NCBI RefSeq assembly: GCF_019551435.1
Contig: NZ_CP080544.1
Coordinates: 1,736,001 to 1,800,000 of the forward strand
Length of the DNA: 64,000 nt
Direction: 5' to 3'
DNA from: Lysobacter soyae
Lineage (GTDB): Bacteria; Pseudomonadota; Gammaproteobacteria; Xanthomonadales; Xanthomonadaceae
Numbering within the stretch: position 1 is the stretch's first letter; each line of letters starts with the position of its first letter. The position numbers were made by a program, and so were the translations under genes. The notes beneath the pieces are model-generated. The model did no database searches. It saw nothing but the letters and a program-made list of their open reading frames with translations, and was not told the origin of the DNA. Positions 30,596-40,263 of the stretch are shown piece by piece.

Positions 30596-31632
30596 GCCTC
30601 GGGCTCGCCGGCGTCGAATAAATCCGCGGCCGGGGCCTTGGGCTTGAGCCCCAAATGCCGATAGGCGCGGGCCGTGGCCATTCTGCCGCGCGCGGTGCGC
30701 ACCAGAAAGCCTTGTTGGATCAGGTAAGGCTCGATGACATCCTCCAGCGTGCCGCGCTCTTCACTCAATGCCGCGGCCAAGGATTCGACACCGACCGGGC
30801 CACCTTCGAAGAAATCGATGATGACGTTCAACATCCGCCGATCCAACTCGTCAAACCCTTGCGCATCCACTTTCAACATGCCGAGTGCGGCCTGCGCGAT
30901 GTCGCGACTGATGTGGCCGTCCGCTTTCACTTGCGCGTAATCACGCACACGCCGCAGCAGGCGGTTGGCAATCCGCGGCGTACCGCGCGCTCGACGTGCG
31001 ATTTCCGACGCACCTTCCGCTTCGCAATGGATACCCAAAATGCCGGCGGCGCGACGCACAATTTGCGTGAGCTCGTCGACCTCGTAAAACTCGAGCCGTT
31101 GCACGATGCCGAAACGGTCACGCAAGGGCGCGGTCAAAAGACCGGCGCGCGTTGTGGCGCCGACCAGGGTAAACGGCGGCAAATCCAATTTGATCGACCG
31201 CGCGGCCGGACCTTCGCCGATCATGATGTCGATCTGGAAATCTTCCATCGCCGGATACAGCACTTCTTCAACCACCGGCGACAAGCGATGGATTTCATCA
31301 ATGAACAGCACATCGTGCGGCTGCAGATTGGTGAGCAAGGCGGCCAAATCACCGGCGCGTTCGATTACCGGACCGGAGGTGACACGCAGATTGACGCCCA
31401 GCTCGTTGGCAATGACATGCGAGAGTGTGGTCTTGCCAAGGCCCGGCGGCCCGAAGATCAAGACGTGATCGAGCGCCTCGGTACGCGACTTGGCCGCTTC
31501 GATATAGATCTGCATCTGCTCACGCACGGGCGCCTGACCGAGATAGTCGGCCAACCGTGCGGGCCGGATCTTGGCTTCGCTGAGATCGTCTTCGCGGGTC
31601 GCGCCCGCGCCAATGATGCGTTCGTCACTCAT
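30592..31632 (-). CDS. ruvB: Holliday junction branch migration helicase RuvB
   Basis: A 346-aa AAA+ motor that drives Holliday junctions through RuvA. Motifs: Walker [17 protein letters not shown], Walker [14 protein letters not shown], sensor 1 [20 protein letters not shown], and the C-terminal winged helix with [25 protein letters not shown]. kup lies between it and ruvA, so ruvAB is split here. Confidence 0.97.
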   Translation of the reverse strand: MSDERIIGAGATREDDLSEAKIRPARLADYLGQAPVREQMQIYIEAAKSRTEALDHVLIFGPPGLGKTTLSHVIANELGVNLRVTSGPVIERAGDLAALLTNLQPHDVLFIDEIHRLSPVVEEVLYPAMEDFQIDIMIGEGPAARSIKLDLPPFTLVGATTRAGLLTAPLRDRFGIVQRLEFYEVDELTQIVRRAAGILGIHCEAEGASEIARRARGTPRIANRLLRRVRDYAQVKADGHISRDIAQAALGMLKVDAQGFDELDRRMLNVIIDFFEGGPVGVESLAAALSEERGTLEDVIEPYLIQQGFLVRTARGRMATARAYRHLGLKPKAPAADLFDAGEPEA

Positions 31633-31670
31633 GGTCAGATTGTGACACGCGGCTGTCGCAACAGCCGCGA

Positions 31671-33590
31671 TCAGATACGGACTTGCGCGCCCAATTCCAC
31701 CAATCGGTTGGACGGAATGCGGAAGAAGCCCGTGGCCGGCGCCGCGTTACGGTGCATCAGGGCGAACAATTTGTCGCGCCACACCGGCATGCCGCGATTG
31801 GCGCTGGCCAAGATCGTTTCGCGGCTGGCGAAATAGGTCGTATCCATCGGATCGATGCATATTTCACCCATGTCGGCGCAACGCATCAATGCCTGCGGAA
31901 CATCCGGTGTTTCCATGAAACCGAAACGGACGATGATCTTGTAGCAACCATCGCCAACACGCACCACCTTCAAACGCTGTCCGGTGTGCGCATAAGGCAC
32001 CGTCAGGGATTCCACCGTCAAAAACACATTGCGCTCGTGCAGCACTTTGTTGTGCTTCAAGTTGTGCAGCAAGGCGTGCGGCACGACGCCCTTGTCGGCG
32101 GTCATGAACACCGCGGTGCCCGGCACACGAATCGGGGGAGACAGCATCAACCCATCAAGGAAGGTGTCCAACTGAATCCCTTCGCTTTGCATTTCCGCGC
32201 GCAGCAATTCACGGCCGCGACGCCAGGTGCGCAGCAAGGTGAATGTCACCAGGCCGAGCAGCAGCGGGAACCACGCGCCATCGAAGAACTTCACCCCGTT
32301 GGCGATGATGAAGGCGATTTCGACCACGCCGAACAGCACGCAGAGGGGAATGACCCACATGCGTTGGCGCGGCCACAAACGATAGGCAACCAGGCCGAGC
32401 AACAAGGTATCGATGAACATCGTGCCGGACACCGAAATGCCGTAGGCGGTTGCCAATCGTGTGGAATCACGGAACGTGAGCACCAACACAATCACGGCGA
32501 TCATCAAGAACCAGTTGATGCCGGGCACGTAGATCTGGCCGATGGTGTCGCTCGAGGTATGGCGGATCTGCATGCGCGGAATGTAGCCGAGTTGCATGGC
32601 CTGACGCGCCACCGAATAGGCACCGGTGATCACCGCTTGCGAAGCCACGACAGCGGCCGCCGTGGCCAATACGACCATGGGGATGCGCGCCCACGCGGGT
32701 ACGGCCTCAAAGAAGGGATTGGAAACCGACAAAGGGTTGGACAGGATCAGAGCGCCCTGCCCCAAGTAATTCAGCACCAGACAAGGCAGCACGAAGAAGT
32801 ACCAGGCGTAGCGAATCGGCCGTGCGCCGAAATGGCCCATATCGGCGTACAGCGCTTCACCGCCGGTCACCGCTAACACCACGGCGCCGAGAATGAAAAT
32901 GCCGTGCCAGCCGTGATCGATGAAGAAGTTCATCCCCCACACCGGGTTCAACGCCTTCAAAGTTTCCGGCGCCTTGGTGATGTTCACTACGCCGATGACG
33001 GCGATCGAGACGAACCACAACACCATGACCGGCCCGAACACCTTGCCGACTTTGGCGGTGCCATAACGCTGCGAGGCAAACAGGCAAACCAGAATCACCA
33101 ACGCAATCGGCACCACCCAATGCTGCAGTGCCGGTGCCGCCACACCTAGACCTTCAACCGCCGAAAGCGTTGTAATGGCCGGGGTGATGACGCCGTCACC
33201 GAAGAACAAGGAGGCGCCGAAGATGCCCAAAATACCCACGGCATACGCAGATCTCGACGTTTTCGGCAGCGTCCGTTGCGCCAAGGCCATCAAGGCCATG
33301 ATGCCGCCTTCGCCTTCGTTGTCGGCATTCATGATGACGGTGACGTATTTCAAGGTCACCACAATCATCAACGACCAGAACGCCAGCGACAGCACGCCCA
33401 ACACGGTGTCGTGATTGGCGACCAAGCCGTAGTGTTCGATGAAGGCTTCTTTCATGGTGTACAGCGGCGAGGTGCCGATGTCACCGAAGACCACGCCTAC
33501 CGCACCCATCACCAAGCCGGCCAAACCGCCCTTTACATGGCCGTGGCCGGCATTCGGATCGTGCAATTCGTTTGTGGACACTGTTGCCAT
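31671..33590 (-). CDS. kup: Low-affinity potassium transporter Kup
   Basis: A 639-aa KUP/HAK/KT-family K+ uptake protein with about twelve helices. The family start [19 protein letters not shown] is intact, followed by [33 protein letters not shown] and [18 protein letters not shown]. The cytosolic C-terminus begins near [20 protein letters not shown]. It is an H+-coupled system used at low pH or moderate K+. It is inserted between ruvA (51 bp upstream) and ruvB (38 bp downstream), all on one strand, so it may be read as part of the same transcript. Confidence 0.95.
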   Translation of the reverse strand: MATVSTNELHDPNAGHGHVKGGLAGLVMGAVGVVFGDIGTSPLYTMKEAFIEHYGLVANHDTVLGVLSLAFWSLMIVVTLKYVTVIMNADNEGEGGIMALMALAQRTLPKTSRSAYAVGILGIFGASLFFGDGVITPAITTLSAVEGLGVAAPALQHWVVPIALVILVCLFASQRYGTAKVGKVFGPVMVLWFVSIAVIGVVNITKAPETLKALNPVWGMNFFIDHGWHGIFILGAVVLAVTGGEALYADMGHFGARPIRYAWYFFVLPCLVLNYLGQGALILSNPLSVSNPFFEAVPAWARIPMVVLATAAAVVASQAVITGAYSVARQAMQLGYIPRMQIRHTSSDTIGQIYVPGINWFLMIAVIVLVLTFRDSTRLATAYGISVSGTMFIDTLLLGLVAYRLWPRQRMWVIPLCVLFGVVEIAFIIANGVKFFDGAWFPLLLGLVTFTLLRTWRRGRELLRAEMQSEGIQLDTFLDGLMLSPPIRVPGTAVFMTADKGVVPHALLHNLKHNKVLHERNVFLTVESLTVPYAHTGQRLKVVRVGDGCYKIIVRFGFMETPDVPQALMRCADMGEICIDPMDTTYFASRETILASANRGMPVWRDKLFALMHRNAAPATGFFRIPSNRLVELGAQVRI

Positions 33591-33641
33591 TTATAACCCC
33601 TGCACCGCTTTCGCTGGCGCCAATGAGCGCCCATGGTACGC

Positions 33642-34226
33642 CTAACGCAAAGCCTGTTGGAGCGCTTTTCGGATGATGGATTCGGGTGAGTCACCCTCGG
33701 CAGACACGGCTTTCGCCATGCGCTCGGCTTCCACCGGCTTGTAACCCAGTTGTTGCAGGGCAATGATGGCCTCGGACAGCGCATCATGGGCCACCGGCCC
33801 GGCGCCCAGGGCGGGTCCCGCAGTCGGCAAACTCCGGTCGCGCAGCTCGACCACCATGCGCTCGGCAGTCTTTTTGCCGATGCCGGGCACGCGGGTCAGC
33901 GCCGCCACATCCGAAGATTGGATCAATCGTGCGAAGTCACCGACGCTGACGCCGGAGAGCACCGCGAGTGCGATTTTGGCGCCGATGCCACTCACCCGCT
34001 GCACATCGCGAAACAGCTGTCGTTCGCTGTCGGTCAAAAACCCGTAGAGCGAGACGCTGTCTTCTTTCTGCGCATAGTGCGTGAACAGTTGAACTTCCTT
34101 GCCGATTTCCGGCAATTCATAAAAGGTGCTCATCGGCGCTTCAAGTTCGTAGCCCACACCGTGCACATCCACCACCAACCACGGTGGCTGCTTGTGGATC
34201 AACGTGCCTTTCAATCGACCTATCAC
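33642..34226 (-). CDS. ruvA: Holliday junction DNA-binding protein RuvA
   Basis: A 194-aa protein with the three RuvA domains: N-terminal OB fold ([20 protein letters not shown]), two helix-hairpin-helix motifs ([15 protein letters not shown] and [18 protein letters not shown]), and the C-terminal RuvB-binding helices ([19 protein letters not shown]). The start is GTG at 34226 with GGAG 8 bases upstream; the frame is open far upstream but that part lies inside ruvC. Confidence 0.96.
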   Translation of the reverse strand: MIGRLKGTLIHKQPPWLVVDVHGVGYELEAPMSTFYELPEIGKEVQLFTHYAQKEDSVSLYGFLTDSERQLFRDVQRVSGIGAKIALAVLSGVSVGDFARLIQSSDVAALTRVPGIGKKTAERMVVELRDRSLPTAGPALGAGPVAHDALSEAIIALQQLGYKPVEAERMAKAVSAEGDSPESIIRKALQQALR

Positions 34227-34242
34227 TGCAAGCTCCGCGGAT

Positions 34243-34764
34243 TCATCGTTTCGACCATGCTTGTCGGATCCCGACACCCAGACGCGACGCGCTCGCACGC
34301 ACATGCGCGTGCGTAATCGCAATTGCCAAGGCGTCGGCCGCATCTGCTTGCAATTTTTGTTTGATGTTCAACAAAACGCCCACCATATGCTGGACCTGGA
34401 CTTTGTCGGCCCCGCCCTTTCCGACGAGCGCCAACTTCACTTCCTTGGCAGCGTACTCCGCCACCGGTAGTCCGCGCGTCACGCAGGCAACGATGCCCGC
34501 ACCGCGCGCCTGACCGAGCTTGAGCGCCGACATGGCGTTGTTGGAGAGAAACACTTGTTCAATGGCCGCTTCATCCGGCGCATAGGTCTCGATCACGCGC
34601 CATAGACCTTCGGCCAACAACTTGAGCCGTGCCGGAAAGTCGTACGCTGCCAGCAATACCAAGGCCTCATGATGAACGTGCACCACGCGACCGTCCGCCT
34701 GTACATCAATAATGCCGATGCCCGTGCGTTGTGATCCCGGATCGATGCCTAGGATGCGTGTCAC
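34243..34764 (-). CDS. ruvC: Holliday junction resolvase RuvC
   Basis: A 173-aa RNase H-fold endonuclease that cuts Holliday junctions. Acidic catalytic residues are visible as Asp8 ([11 protein letters not shown]), Glu69 ([10 protein letters not shown]) and the paired Asp in [15 protein letters not shown]. It is 16 bp upstream of ruvA and 3 bp downstream of yebC. Confidence 0.96.
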   Translation of the reverse strand: MTRILGIDPGSQRTGIGIIDVQADGRVVHVHHEALVLLAAYDFPARLKLLAEGLWRVIETYAPDEAAIEQVFLSNNAMSALKLGQARGAGIVACVTRGLPVAEYAAKEVKLALVGKGGADKVQVQHMVGVLLNIKQKLQADAADALAIAITHAHVRASASRLGVGIRQAWSKR

Positions 34765-34767
34765 GTA

Positions 34768-35487
34768 TCAGGCCGGCAGTTCCGCATTGCTATGGACCGA
34801 CTGCACGTCATCCAGGTCGTTCAAAAACGCCAGCAATTTTTGAACTTTTTCCGCCGTTTCGCCATCCACCGCAATGTCGTTGTCGGCACGCAAGGTAATT
34901 TCGGCATAGCCCGGCGCCAAACCGGCGGCTTCCATGGCGGCCTTGACGTCATTGAACGCATCAGGCGAGGTCAGCACGTCAATCGCGCCATCTTCCGGAT
35001 ACACCACGATGTCGTCGGCACCCGCTTCAATCGCCGCTTCGGTGACGGCATCTTCATCAGCGCCGGCGTCGTAACTCAGCACGCCCAATTTCTTGAACAT
35101 GAAAGCGACGGAACCTTCGGTGCCCATGTTGCCGCCGAACTTGCCGAATGCGTGCCGCACTTCGGCCACCGTGCGTACACGATTGTCGGTGAGGCAGTCG
35201 ACGATCACAGCAACGCCGCCGGGCGCATAGCCTTCGTAACGGATTTCTTCGTATTCGACGCCTTCCAATTCGCCCGACGCTTTCTTGATGGCGCGCTCGA
35301 TCACGTCTTTCGACATGTTGACGCTCAAGCCTTTGTCGATGGCGGTGCGCAAGCGCGGATTGCCACCGGGATCGCTGCCCGCGGTGCGCGTGGCAACCGA
35401 AATCTCACGGATGATCTTGGTGAAAATTTTGCCGCGTTGTGCATCTACGGCGTTCTTGCGCGACTCGATCGAAGGACCACGACCCAT
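34768..35487 (-). CDS. yebC: YebC/PmpR-family protein
   Basis: A 239-aa member of the YebC/TACO1 family. The start [20 protein letters not shown] and the block [20 protein letters not shown] are diagnostic, followed by [19 protein letters not shown] and [18 protein letters not shown]. Members have been described as transcription regulators (PmpR in Pseudomonas) and, for some, as factors that help ribosomes through proline stretches. Gene order yebC-ruvC-ruvA is widely conserved. Confidence 0.95.
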   Translation of the reverse strand: MGRGPSIESRKNAVDAQRGKIFTKIIREISVATRTAGSDPGGNPRLRTAIDKGLSVNMSKDVIERAIKKASGELEGVEYEEIRYEGYAPGGVAVIVDCLTDNRVRTVAEVRHAFGKFGGNMGTEGSVAFMFKKLGVLSYDAGADEDAVTEAAIEAGADDIVVYPEDGAIDVLTSPDAFNDVKAAMEAAGLAPGYAEITLRADNDIAVDGETAEKVQKLLAFLNDLDDVQSVHSNAELPA

Positions 35488-35535
35488 GGGGTAACCAGAC
35501 TAGTTGGGAATCCGGAGATTTTACGCGATTGCGCT

Positions 35536-36063
35536 TCAAGCCAAGGGCTTGCGCAGGATAAATTCCAGATCGTTGGTTTCGCCGACCGGATAGAGATAGT
35601 CCCCGGCGTGCTCAAAGCCGAAACGCGCGTAAAAGCGCTGCGCACCGAGGTTTTCACTCCAAACGCCGATCCACAGATTCCGCGGCGCAGAGGCTTCCAT
35701 CCATGCCATCGCGGTCTCCATCAAGCGGGCGCCCCAACCACCGCTTTGCGCGGATTTGCGCAAGTAAAGGCGCAGCAATTGCATGTCGCCCGGCTGCACC
35801 TCGGCATGCGGGATATCGGCCGGGCCGGCATAGGCAAAACCCACCGGCGCACCGTGTGCATCTTCCAACAGCCACGCCGCGTAGCCCAACTCGTTGAAGC
35901 CGTCGAGGTAGCCCTTTTCGGTATAGGTATGCGTCAGGTAGTTGGAAAGATCCTCCGGCGAATACAGGTGCCCGAAGGTCTCGACAAACGTGTCCTTGGA
36001 CAACTGCGTGAGCGTCGCCGCATCGGCGGACGCGGCCCGACGGATGTTGAATGCGGCGCTCAT
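35536..36063 (-). CDS. GNAT-family N-acetyltransferase
   Basis: A 175-aa acetyltransferase with the GNAT core: N-terminal FNIRRAASADAATLTQLSKD, the acetyl-CoA-binding loop LYLRKSAQSGGWGARLMETA, and the C-terminal motif NLGAQRFYARFGFEHAGDYL. The substrate is unknown; the layout resembles small-molecule or protein N-acetyltransferases. ATG at 36063 is preferred to an adjacent TTG. It starts 6 bp after the aspS stop and so is probably co-transcribed. Confidence 0.85.
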   Translation of the reverse strand: MSAAFNIRRAASADAATLTQLSKDTFVETFGHLYSPEDLSNYLTHTYTEKGYLDGFNELGYAAWLLEDAHGAPVGFAYAGPADIPHAEVQPGDMQLLRLYLRKSAQSGGWGARLMETAMAWMEASAPRNLWIGVWSENLGAQRFYARFGFEHAGDYLYPVGETNDLEFILRKPLA

Positions 36064-36069
36064 CAACCC

Positions 36070-37836
36070 TCAGTCCTTGCTGACCGGACGCACTTGGATA
36101 TGGACCTCAGCCAACTGCGCATCGGCGATCGGCGACGGCGCGTCGGTGAGCAAACATTGCGCACCCGTGGTCTTCGGGAAGGCAATCACGTCACGGATCG
36201 AGTCGGAACCCGCCATCAATGCGGCGATACGATCAATGCCGAACGCAATGCCACCGTGCGGCGGTGCGCCGTATTTCAATGCGTCAAGCAGGAAGCCGAA
36301 TTTGGCCTGCGCCTCTTCCGCACCGATACCGAGCAATTCGAACACCGCGCTTTGCATATCGCTGCGATGGATACGTATCGAGCCACCGCCGATTTCATTG
36401 CCGTTCAAGACCATGTCGTAACCACGGCTGACAGCGGTACGCGCGTTTGCGCGCAGGTCGGCAATGTCGTCCACCGCCGGCGCGGTGAAGGGATGGTGCA
36501 AGGCGACGTAACGCTGCTCGTCCTCATCCCATTCGAACATCGGGAAATCGGTCACCCACAGGGGTTTCCATTCCGAGGCCACACGACCCAAATCCTGGCC
36601 GAGTTTCAAGCGCAGGGCGCCCATGAAATCGCACACCGTCTTGTAGTTGCCGGCACCGAAAAACACCAGATCGCCGTTGCGCGCACCGACGAGTTCAATC
36701 AACTGTTTGAAGGCGTCTTCACTGAAGAACTTGGCAATCGGCGAACTGACTTCGCCGTTGTCACCGAGCTTGATGTAGGCCAGACCTTTGGCACCGAACT
36801 TGGCAGCGTAAGCGCCGTACTCGTCAATCTGTTTGCGCGAGAAGGCGGCGCCACCCGGTGCACGCAAGGCCACGACGCGTCCGTCTTCATGGTTCGCCCA
36901 ATCGGTGAACACCTTAAATTCGGAAGTCTTGACGGCCTCCGCCACATCGGTGAATTCCAAATCAATCCGCAGATCGGGCTTGTCGGAACCGAATCGACGC
37001 ATGGCCTCCGCGTAGGTCATGCGCGGGAACGGCTGGGCGAGTTCGACATCCAGCACTTCTTTGAAAACCTCGCGAATCATGCCTTCGACGGCATCTTGAA
37101 TATCGCGTTCCTCCACCCAAGCGAACTCCATGTCGAGCTGGGTGAATTCCAACTGGCGATCGGCGCGCAAGGCTTCATCGCGGAAGCAGCGTGCGATTTG
37201 GTAGTAACGGTCAAAGCCCGACATCATCAGCAATTGCTTGAAGAGCTGCGGCGACTGCGGCAAGGCATAGAACTCGCCGGCATGCATGCGGGCGGGCACG
37301 AGGAAGTCACGCGCGCCTTCCGGGGTGGCCTTGGTGAGGATCGGGGTTTCGATGTCCTGGAAACCGCGCGCGTCCAACCAGTGGCGCAATGCCGACACCA
37401 AACGAATGCGCGTGCGCATCTTGCGTTGCATCTCGGGACTGCGCAAATCGAGGTAGCGATATTTCAAACGGGTTTCTTCACCCGGATTTTCGTGATGATG
37501 GAATGGCAGGGGTTCTGCCTTGTTCATCACTTCGATTTTTTCCGCGACCACTTCAATGCGACCGGTCTTGATTTTATCGTTGACCGCATGACGCGCACGG
37601 ACGGTGCCTGTGATGCGCAGACAGTCTTCGTAGCCCACCGCGGCGGCGGCGGCGACAACCTCGGCATTGCCCTCGGTGGCGGCCGGTTCGGCGACGACTT
37701 GCACGATGCCCTCGTGGTCGCGCAGATCGATGAAACACACGCCGCCCAAGTCGCGGGCGACATCCGCCCAACCGCACAGGACCACTTGTTGACCGATCAT
37801 CGATTCGTCAACAAGACCGCAAAAATGGCTACGCAT
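36070..37836 (-). CDS. aspS: Aspartate-tRNA ligase, bacterial type
   Basis: A 588-aa class II synthetase charging tRNA-Asp. Parts in order: an OB-fold anticodon-binding domain ([20 protein letters not shown]), motif 1 ([20 protein letters not shown]), motif 2 with the flipping loop ([20 protein letters not shown] and FTQLDMEF), the bacterial GAD insertion (about 290-420), and motif 3 ([20 protein letters not shown]). Whether it also mischarges tRNA-Asn cannot be decided without knowing if the genome has asnS. The upstream gap of 154 bp separates it from a divergent GGDEF gene. Confidence 0.97.
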   Translation of the reverse strand: MRSHFCGLVDESMIGQQVVLCGWADVARDLGGVCFIDLRDHEGIVQVVAEPAATEGNAEVVAAAAAVGYEDCLRITGTVRARHAVNDKIKTGRIEVVAEKIEVMNKAEPLPFHHHENPGEETRLKYRYLDLRSPEMQRKMRTRIRLVSALRHWLDARGFQDIETPILTKATPEGARDFLVPARMHAGEFYALPQSPQLFKQLLMMSGFDRYYQIARCFRDEALRADRQLEFTQLDMEFAWVEERDIQDAVEGMIREVFKEVLDVELAQPFPRMTYAEAMRRFGSDKPDLRIDLEFTDVAEAVKTSEFKVFTDWANHEDGRVVALRAPGGAAFSRKQIDEYGAYAAKFGAKGLAYIKLGDNGEVSSPIAKFFSEDAFKQLIELVGARNGDLVFFGAGNYKTVCDFMGALRLKLGQDLGRVASEWKPLWVTDFPMFEWDEDEQRYVALHHPFTAPAVDDIADLRANARTAVSRGYDMVLNGNEIGGGSIRIHRSDMQSAVFELLGIGAEEAQAKFGFLLDALKYGAPPHGGIAFGIDRIAALMAGSDSIRDVIAFPKTTGAQCLLTDAPSPIADAQLAEVHIQVRPVSKD

Positions 37837-37990
37837 GCAAAGACAACTCCGAATAGGCAGGGCACTGCCCCTGGGGGCAGCGAACCCCGTATTTTAGCGC
37901 GAGCCGGCGGCCTGACCCAAATTTGGCTATCCTTCGTTATCGGGGGCTTTTCTGCTGGGGTTGGGCTTGTTGCAAGGGGTTTTCCACGGG

Positions 37991-39136
37991 ATGCGGGTTG
38001 AATTGGCGAGGCTGCTGGATCGCGCCTTTCCACCGGCCCTGCCCGACGGCCTGCAACGGGAGTACTACCGCACGAATTACCGCTTCGCCCGCCTGCCTTT
38101 GATTTTGCTCGGCCCGTTCGGGGCGCTCGCCACCTTGGCGCTGCTGGCCTTGAACGACAACTTCCGTCCGAGAATGTGGCAAGTTCTGATGCACCCCGCC
38201 GTGCTGACTGCCATCGTTTTCACATTGGTGGCGTGGGGCGCGATGATCCGATCGCGACGCATCACTAATTTCGGACGCGCCTGTCTGGCTTTCATGCTGG
38301 GGGTCTACGTCCTGCTCGGCGTCATCTGCTACGAATACCCGGCCCTGACCCCGTCAGTGATTTTGCAGATGATGATCTGGCAACTGACCATTGCGCCACT
38401 CGTGGTCCGTACCGGCACCTTCGTGGCCACGCTGACGATCTCGATCACCGCGCCCCTTGTTTTCATGACGTTTTCCGGCGCGTCGCCGGCCACTTGGCTG
38501 TCGCTGATTTGCTATCTGATTCCGATCTGTGCGGTGGCGACGATCGTGTATCGGGCCTGCAATCGCCTGCGCCGTGAGACCTATCTGTCCAACATCAACA
38601 TGCGCGAATCGGCGTTCACCGATTCACTGACCGGCATGTTGACGCGGCGCCGCTTCATGGAATTGGCGAGCCGCAGCATGCGTTTTTCCGAAGGCGCCAA
38701 GACACCGGTCTGCGCCTGCTTCATCGATCTGGATGACTTCAAGCAAATCAACGACCGCTACGGCCATGCCTTCGGTGATCGGGTGTTGAGTGAGGCGGCC
38801 ATGTGTATTCGCGCCATCGGCGGCCACATCCGCGAGGCGGATACCACGCTGCAAGCCCGACACATCATTTCGGGACGTGTCGGCGGTGAAGAGTTCGCGC
38901 TGATGATGTTCGGGCACTCGATGGCCGAGGCGATGGAAATTGCCGACGAAGTGCTGGCGCGCGTTCGCCGCATTGACGTGGACGGCGTGCGGGTATCCAC
39001 CAGCATCGGCGTGGCCTGTGCCCGCACCGACGAAAGCATGCGCGGCTTGTTGCATCGCGCCGACATGGCCCTGCTCGACGCCAAATCTCAGGGCAAGGAC
39101 CGGATCGTCGCGTCGCCCGGCGGCCACGCCGACTGA
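37991..39136 (+). CDS. Membrane diguanylate cyclase (GGDEF domain)
   Basis: A 381-aa protein with six or so N-terminal membrane helices (LPLILLGPFGALATLALLAL through LSLICYLIPICAVATIVYRA) and a C-terminal GGDEF domain starting near DSLTGMLTRRRFMELA. The active-site loop reads GRVGGEEFALMMF, so the signature GGEEF is intact and cyclic-di-GMP synthesis is expected. The product-inhibition RxxD site is not conserved: ARHI occupies that position. Start: ATG at 37991 is used, with a TTG at 37961 as alternative. It ends 1 bp before the convergent FmdB gene. Confidence 0.88.
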   Translation: MRVELARLLDRAFPPALPDGLQREYYRTNYRFARLPLILLGPFGALATLALLALNDNFRPRMWQVLMHPAVLTAIVFTLVAWGAMIRSRRITNFGRACLAFMLGVYVLLGVICYEYPALTPSVILQMMIWQLTIAPLVVRTGTFVATLTISITAPLVFMTFSGASPATWLSLICYLIPICAVATIVYRACNRLRRETYLSNINMRESAFTDSLTGMLTRRRFMELASRSMRFSEGAKTPVCACFIDLDDFKQINDRYGHAFGDRVLSEAAMCIRAIGGHIREADTTLQARHIISGRVGGEEFALMMFGHSMAEAMEIADEVLARVRRIDVDGVRVSTSIGVACARTDESMRGLLHRADMALLDAKSQGKDRIVASPGGHAD

Positions 39137-39137
39137 C

Positions 39138-39401
39138 TCAATCGTCTTTTTTGGCCGCAGGTGCCGGTGCAGGCGCGGGGCTCGACGCGTCACCCACCAG
39201 ATTGCGCTTCTTGTCGCCGTCTTTCTTGAAGTCGGTTTCATACCAGCCGCCGCCCGCCAAACGGAAACTCGGCGCTGTCACCTGCCGCTTGACCGTCGCC
39301 TGACCGCAAGACGGACAAGTCTCCGGATCGGCGTCGGACAGTTTCTGCAGCTTGTCGAAAGTGTGTCCGCATGACGTGCAAATGAAGGCATAAATGGGCA
39401 T
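39138..39401 (-). CDS. FmdB-family zinc ribbon protein
   Basis: An 87-aa protein beginning MPIYAFICTSCGHTFDKLQK with a four-cysteine zinc ribbon (CTSC...CPSCG) and a C-terminal Ala/Pro tail. FmdB-like putative regulatory proteins commonly sit just upstream of aspS in gammaproteobacteria, often with a DUF502 gene between; here a GGDEF gene on the other strand lies between them. The function is unknown beyond zinc binding. Confidence 0.85.
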   Translation of the reverse strand: MPIYAFICTSCGHTFDKLQKLSDADPETCPSCGQATVKRQVTAPSFRLAGGGWYETDFKKDGDKKRNLVGDASSPAPAPAPAAKKDD

Positions 39402-39525
39402 GGGCATTCCGTGAAACGTGGGTCGCTGCAAAGTTTGGGGGCGAAGCGGCGTCAGTTCAAGGCTGCGTGTTCACGGTCGGGTCGCTGCCGGCTCGTTATG
39501 TTGGTAGCCGTGTTCCGGAACTTTG

Positions 39526-40263
39526 ATGCCCATGAACGACGTCCACGTGAAAAATACCGGCCTGATTTCCGCGTTGGTCTTGGCCCTTGGCATGATCGGC
39601 GGCGGATTTTTGGTGGGCCACGGCCTGAAGGACTTCCGCAGCGGCGATCGCTTTGTGACCGTCAAAGGCTCTGCAGAGAAAATCGTCGATGCCGACTTGG
39701 TCGTGTGGCCGCTGGCCCATACCGTCTCCGGCAACGATCTCGGCGTTTTGCAGCGCGAACTTGAAACGCGCACGCAAACCATCCGCAATTTCTTCAAACA
39801 GGCGGGTTTCGGCGATGACGAAATCTCGGTTGCGCCGGCGTCTTTGGAAGATCGCTGGGCGTATGCCTACGGCGACAATCGTTCGCCGGAGCAGTATCGC
39901 TATTCGACCACGGTGACTTTGCGCACAAGCAAGGTGCAGAAGGCCATGGAAGCCTTGCGACGCACCGGCGACCTCTTGGCGCAGGGCGTGGTGCTCGGCG
40001 GCAACGGCGGGCAGGATGCGGCACCCTCAGGCCCGCAGTTTGACTTCACGCAATTGAATTCGGTGAAGCCGAAGCTCATCGCCGAGGCGACGGCCAACGC
40101 ACGCAAATCCGCCGAGCAATTCGCGAAGGATTCCGGCTCATCTGTGAGCGGCATCCGTTCGGCGAATCAAGGTGTGGTCTCGATTGAAAATCGCGATGCC
40201 GGCAGTCCCCACGTCAAGAAGATCCGTGTGGTGACGACCGTCGACTATTTCCTGAAGCACTAA
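39526..40263 (+). CDS. SIMPL domain (DUF541) exported protein
   Basis: A 245-aa protein with an N-terminal signal or anchor helix (LISALVLALGMIGGGFLVGH) and a SIMPL/DUF541 domain starting FVTVKGSAEKIVDADLVVWP and ending HVKKIRVVTTVDYFLKH. Family members (BP26/OMP28, YggE) are periplasmic, form ring-like oligomers in some species and have been tied to oxidative stress; the exact role is unknown. ATG at 39526 has GGAA 5 bases upstream. The end overlaps the convergent ABC-F gene by 4 bp, so both stop codons are interlocked. Confidence 0.82.
   Translation: MPMNDVHVKNTGLISALVLALGMIGGGFLVGHGLKDFRSGDRFVTVKGSAEKIVDADLVVWPLAHTVSGNDLGVLQRELETRTQTIRNFFKQAGFGDDEISVAPASLEDRWAYAYGDNRSPEQYRYSTTVTLRTSKVQKAMEALRRTGDLLAQGVVLGGNGGQDAAPSGPQFDFTQLNSVKPKLIAEATANARKSAEQFAKDSGSSVSGIRSANQGVVSIENRDAGSPHVKKIRVVTTVDYFLKH

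Noticed and set aside
34792-38001. A 1,069-codon plus-strand open frame
   Set aside because: It runs antisense through yebC, the GNAT gene and aspS. It is an artefact of GC-rich codon use and has no family similarity.
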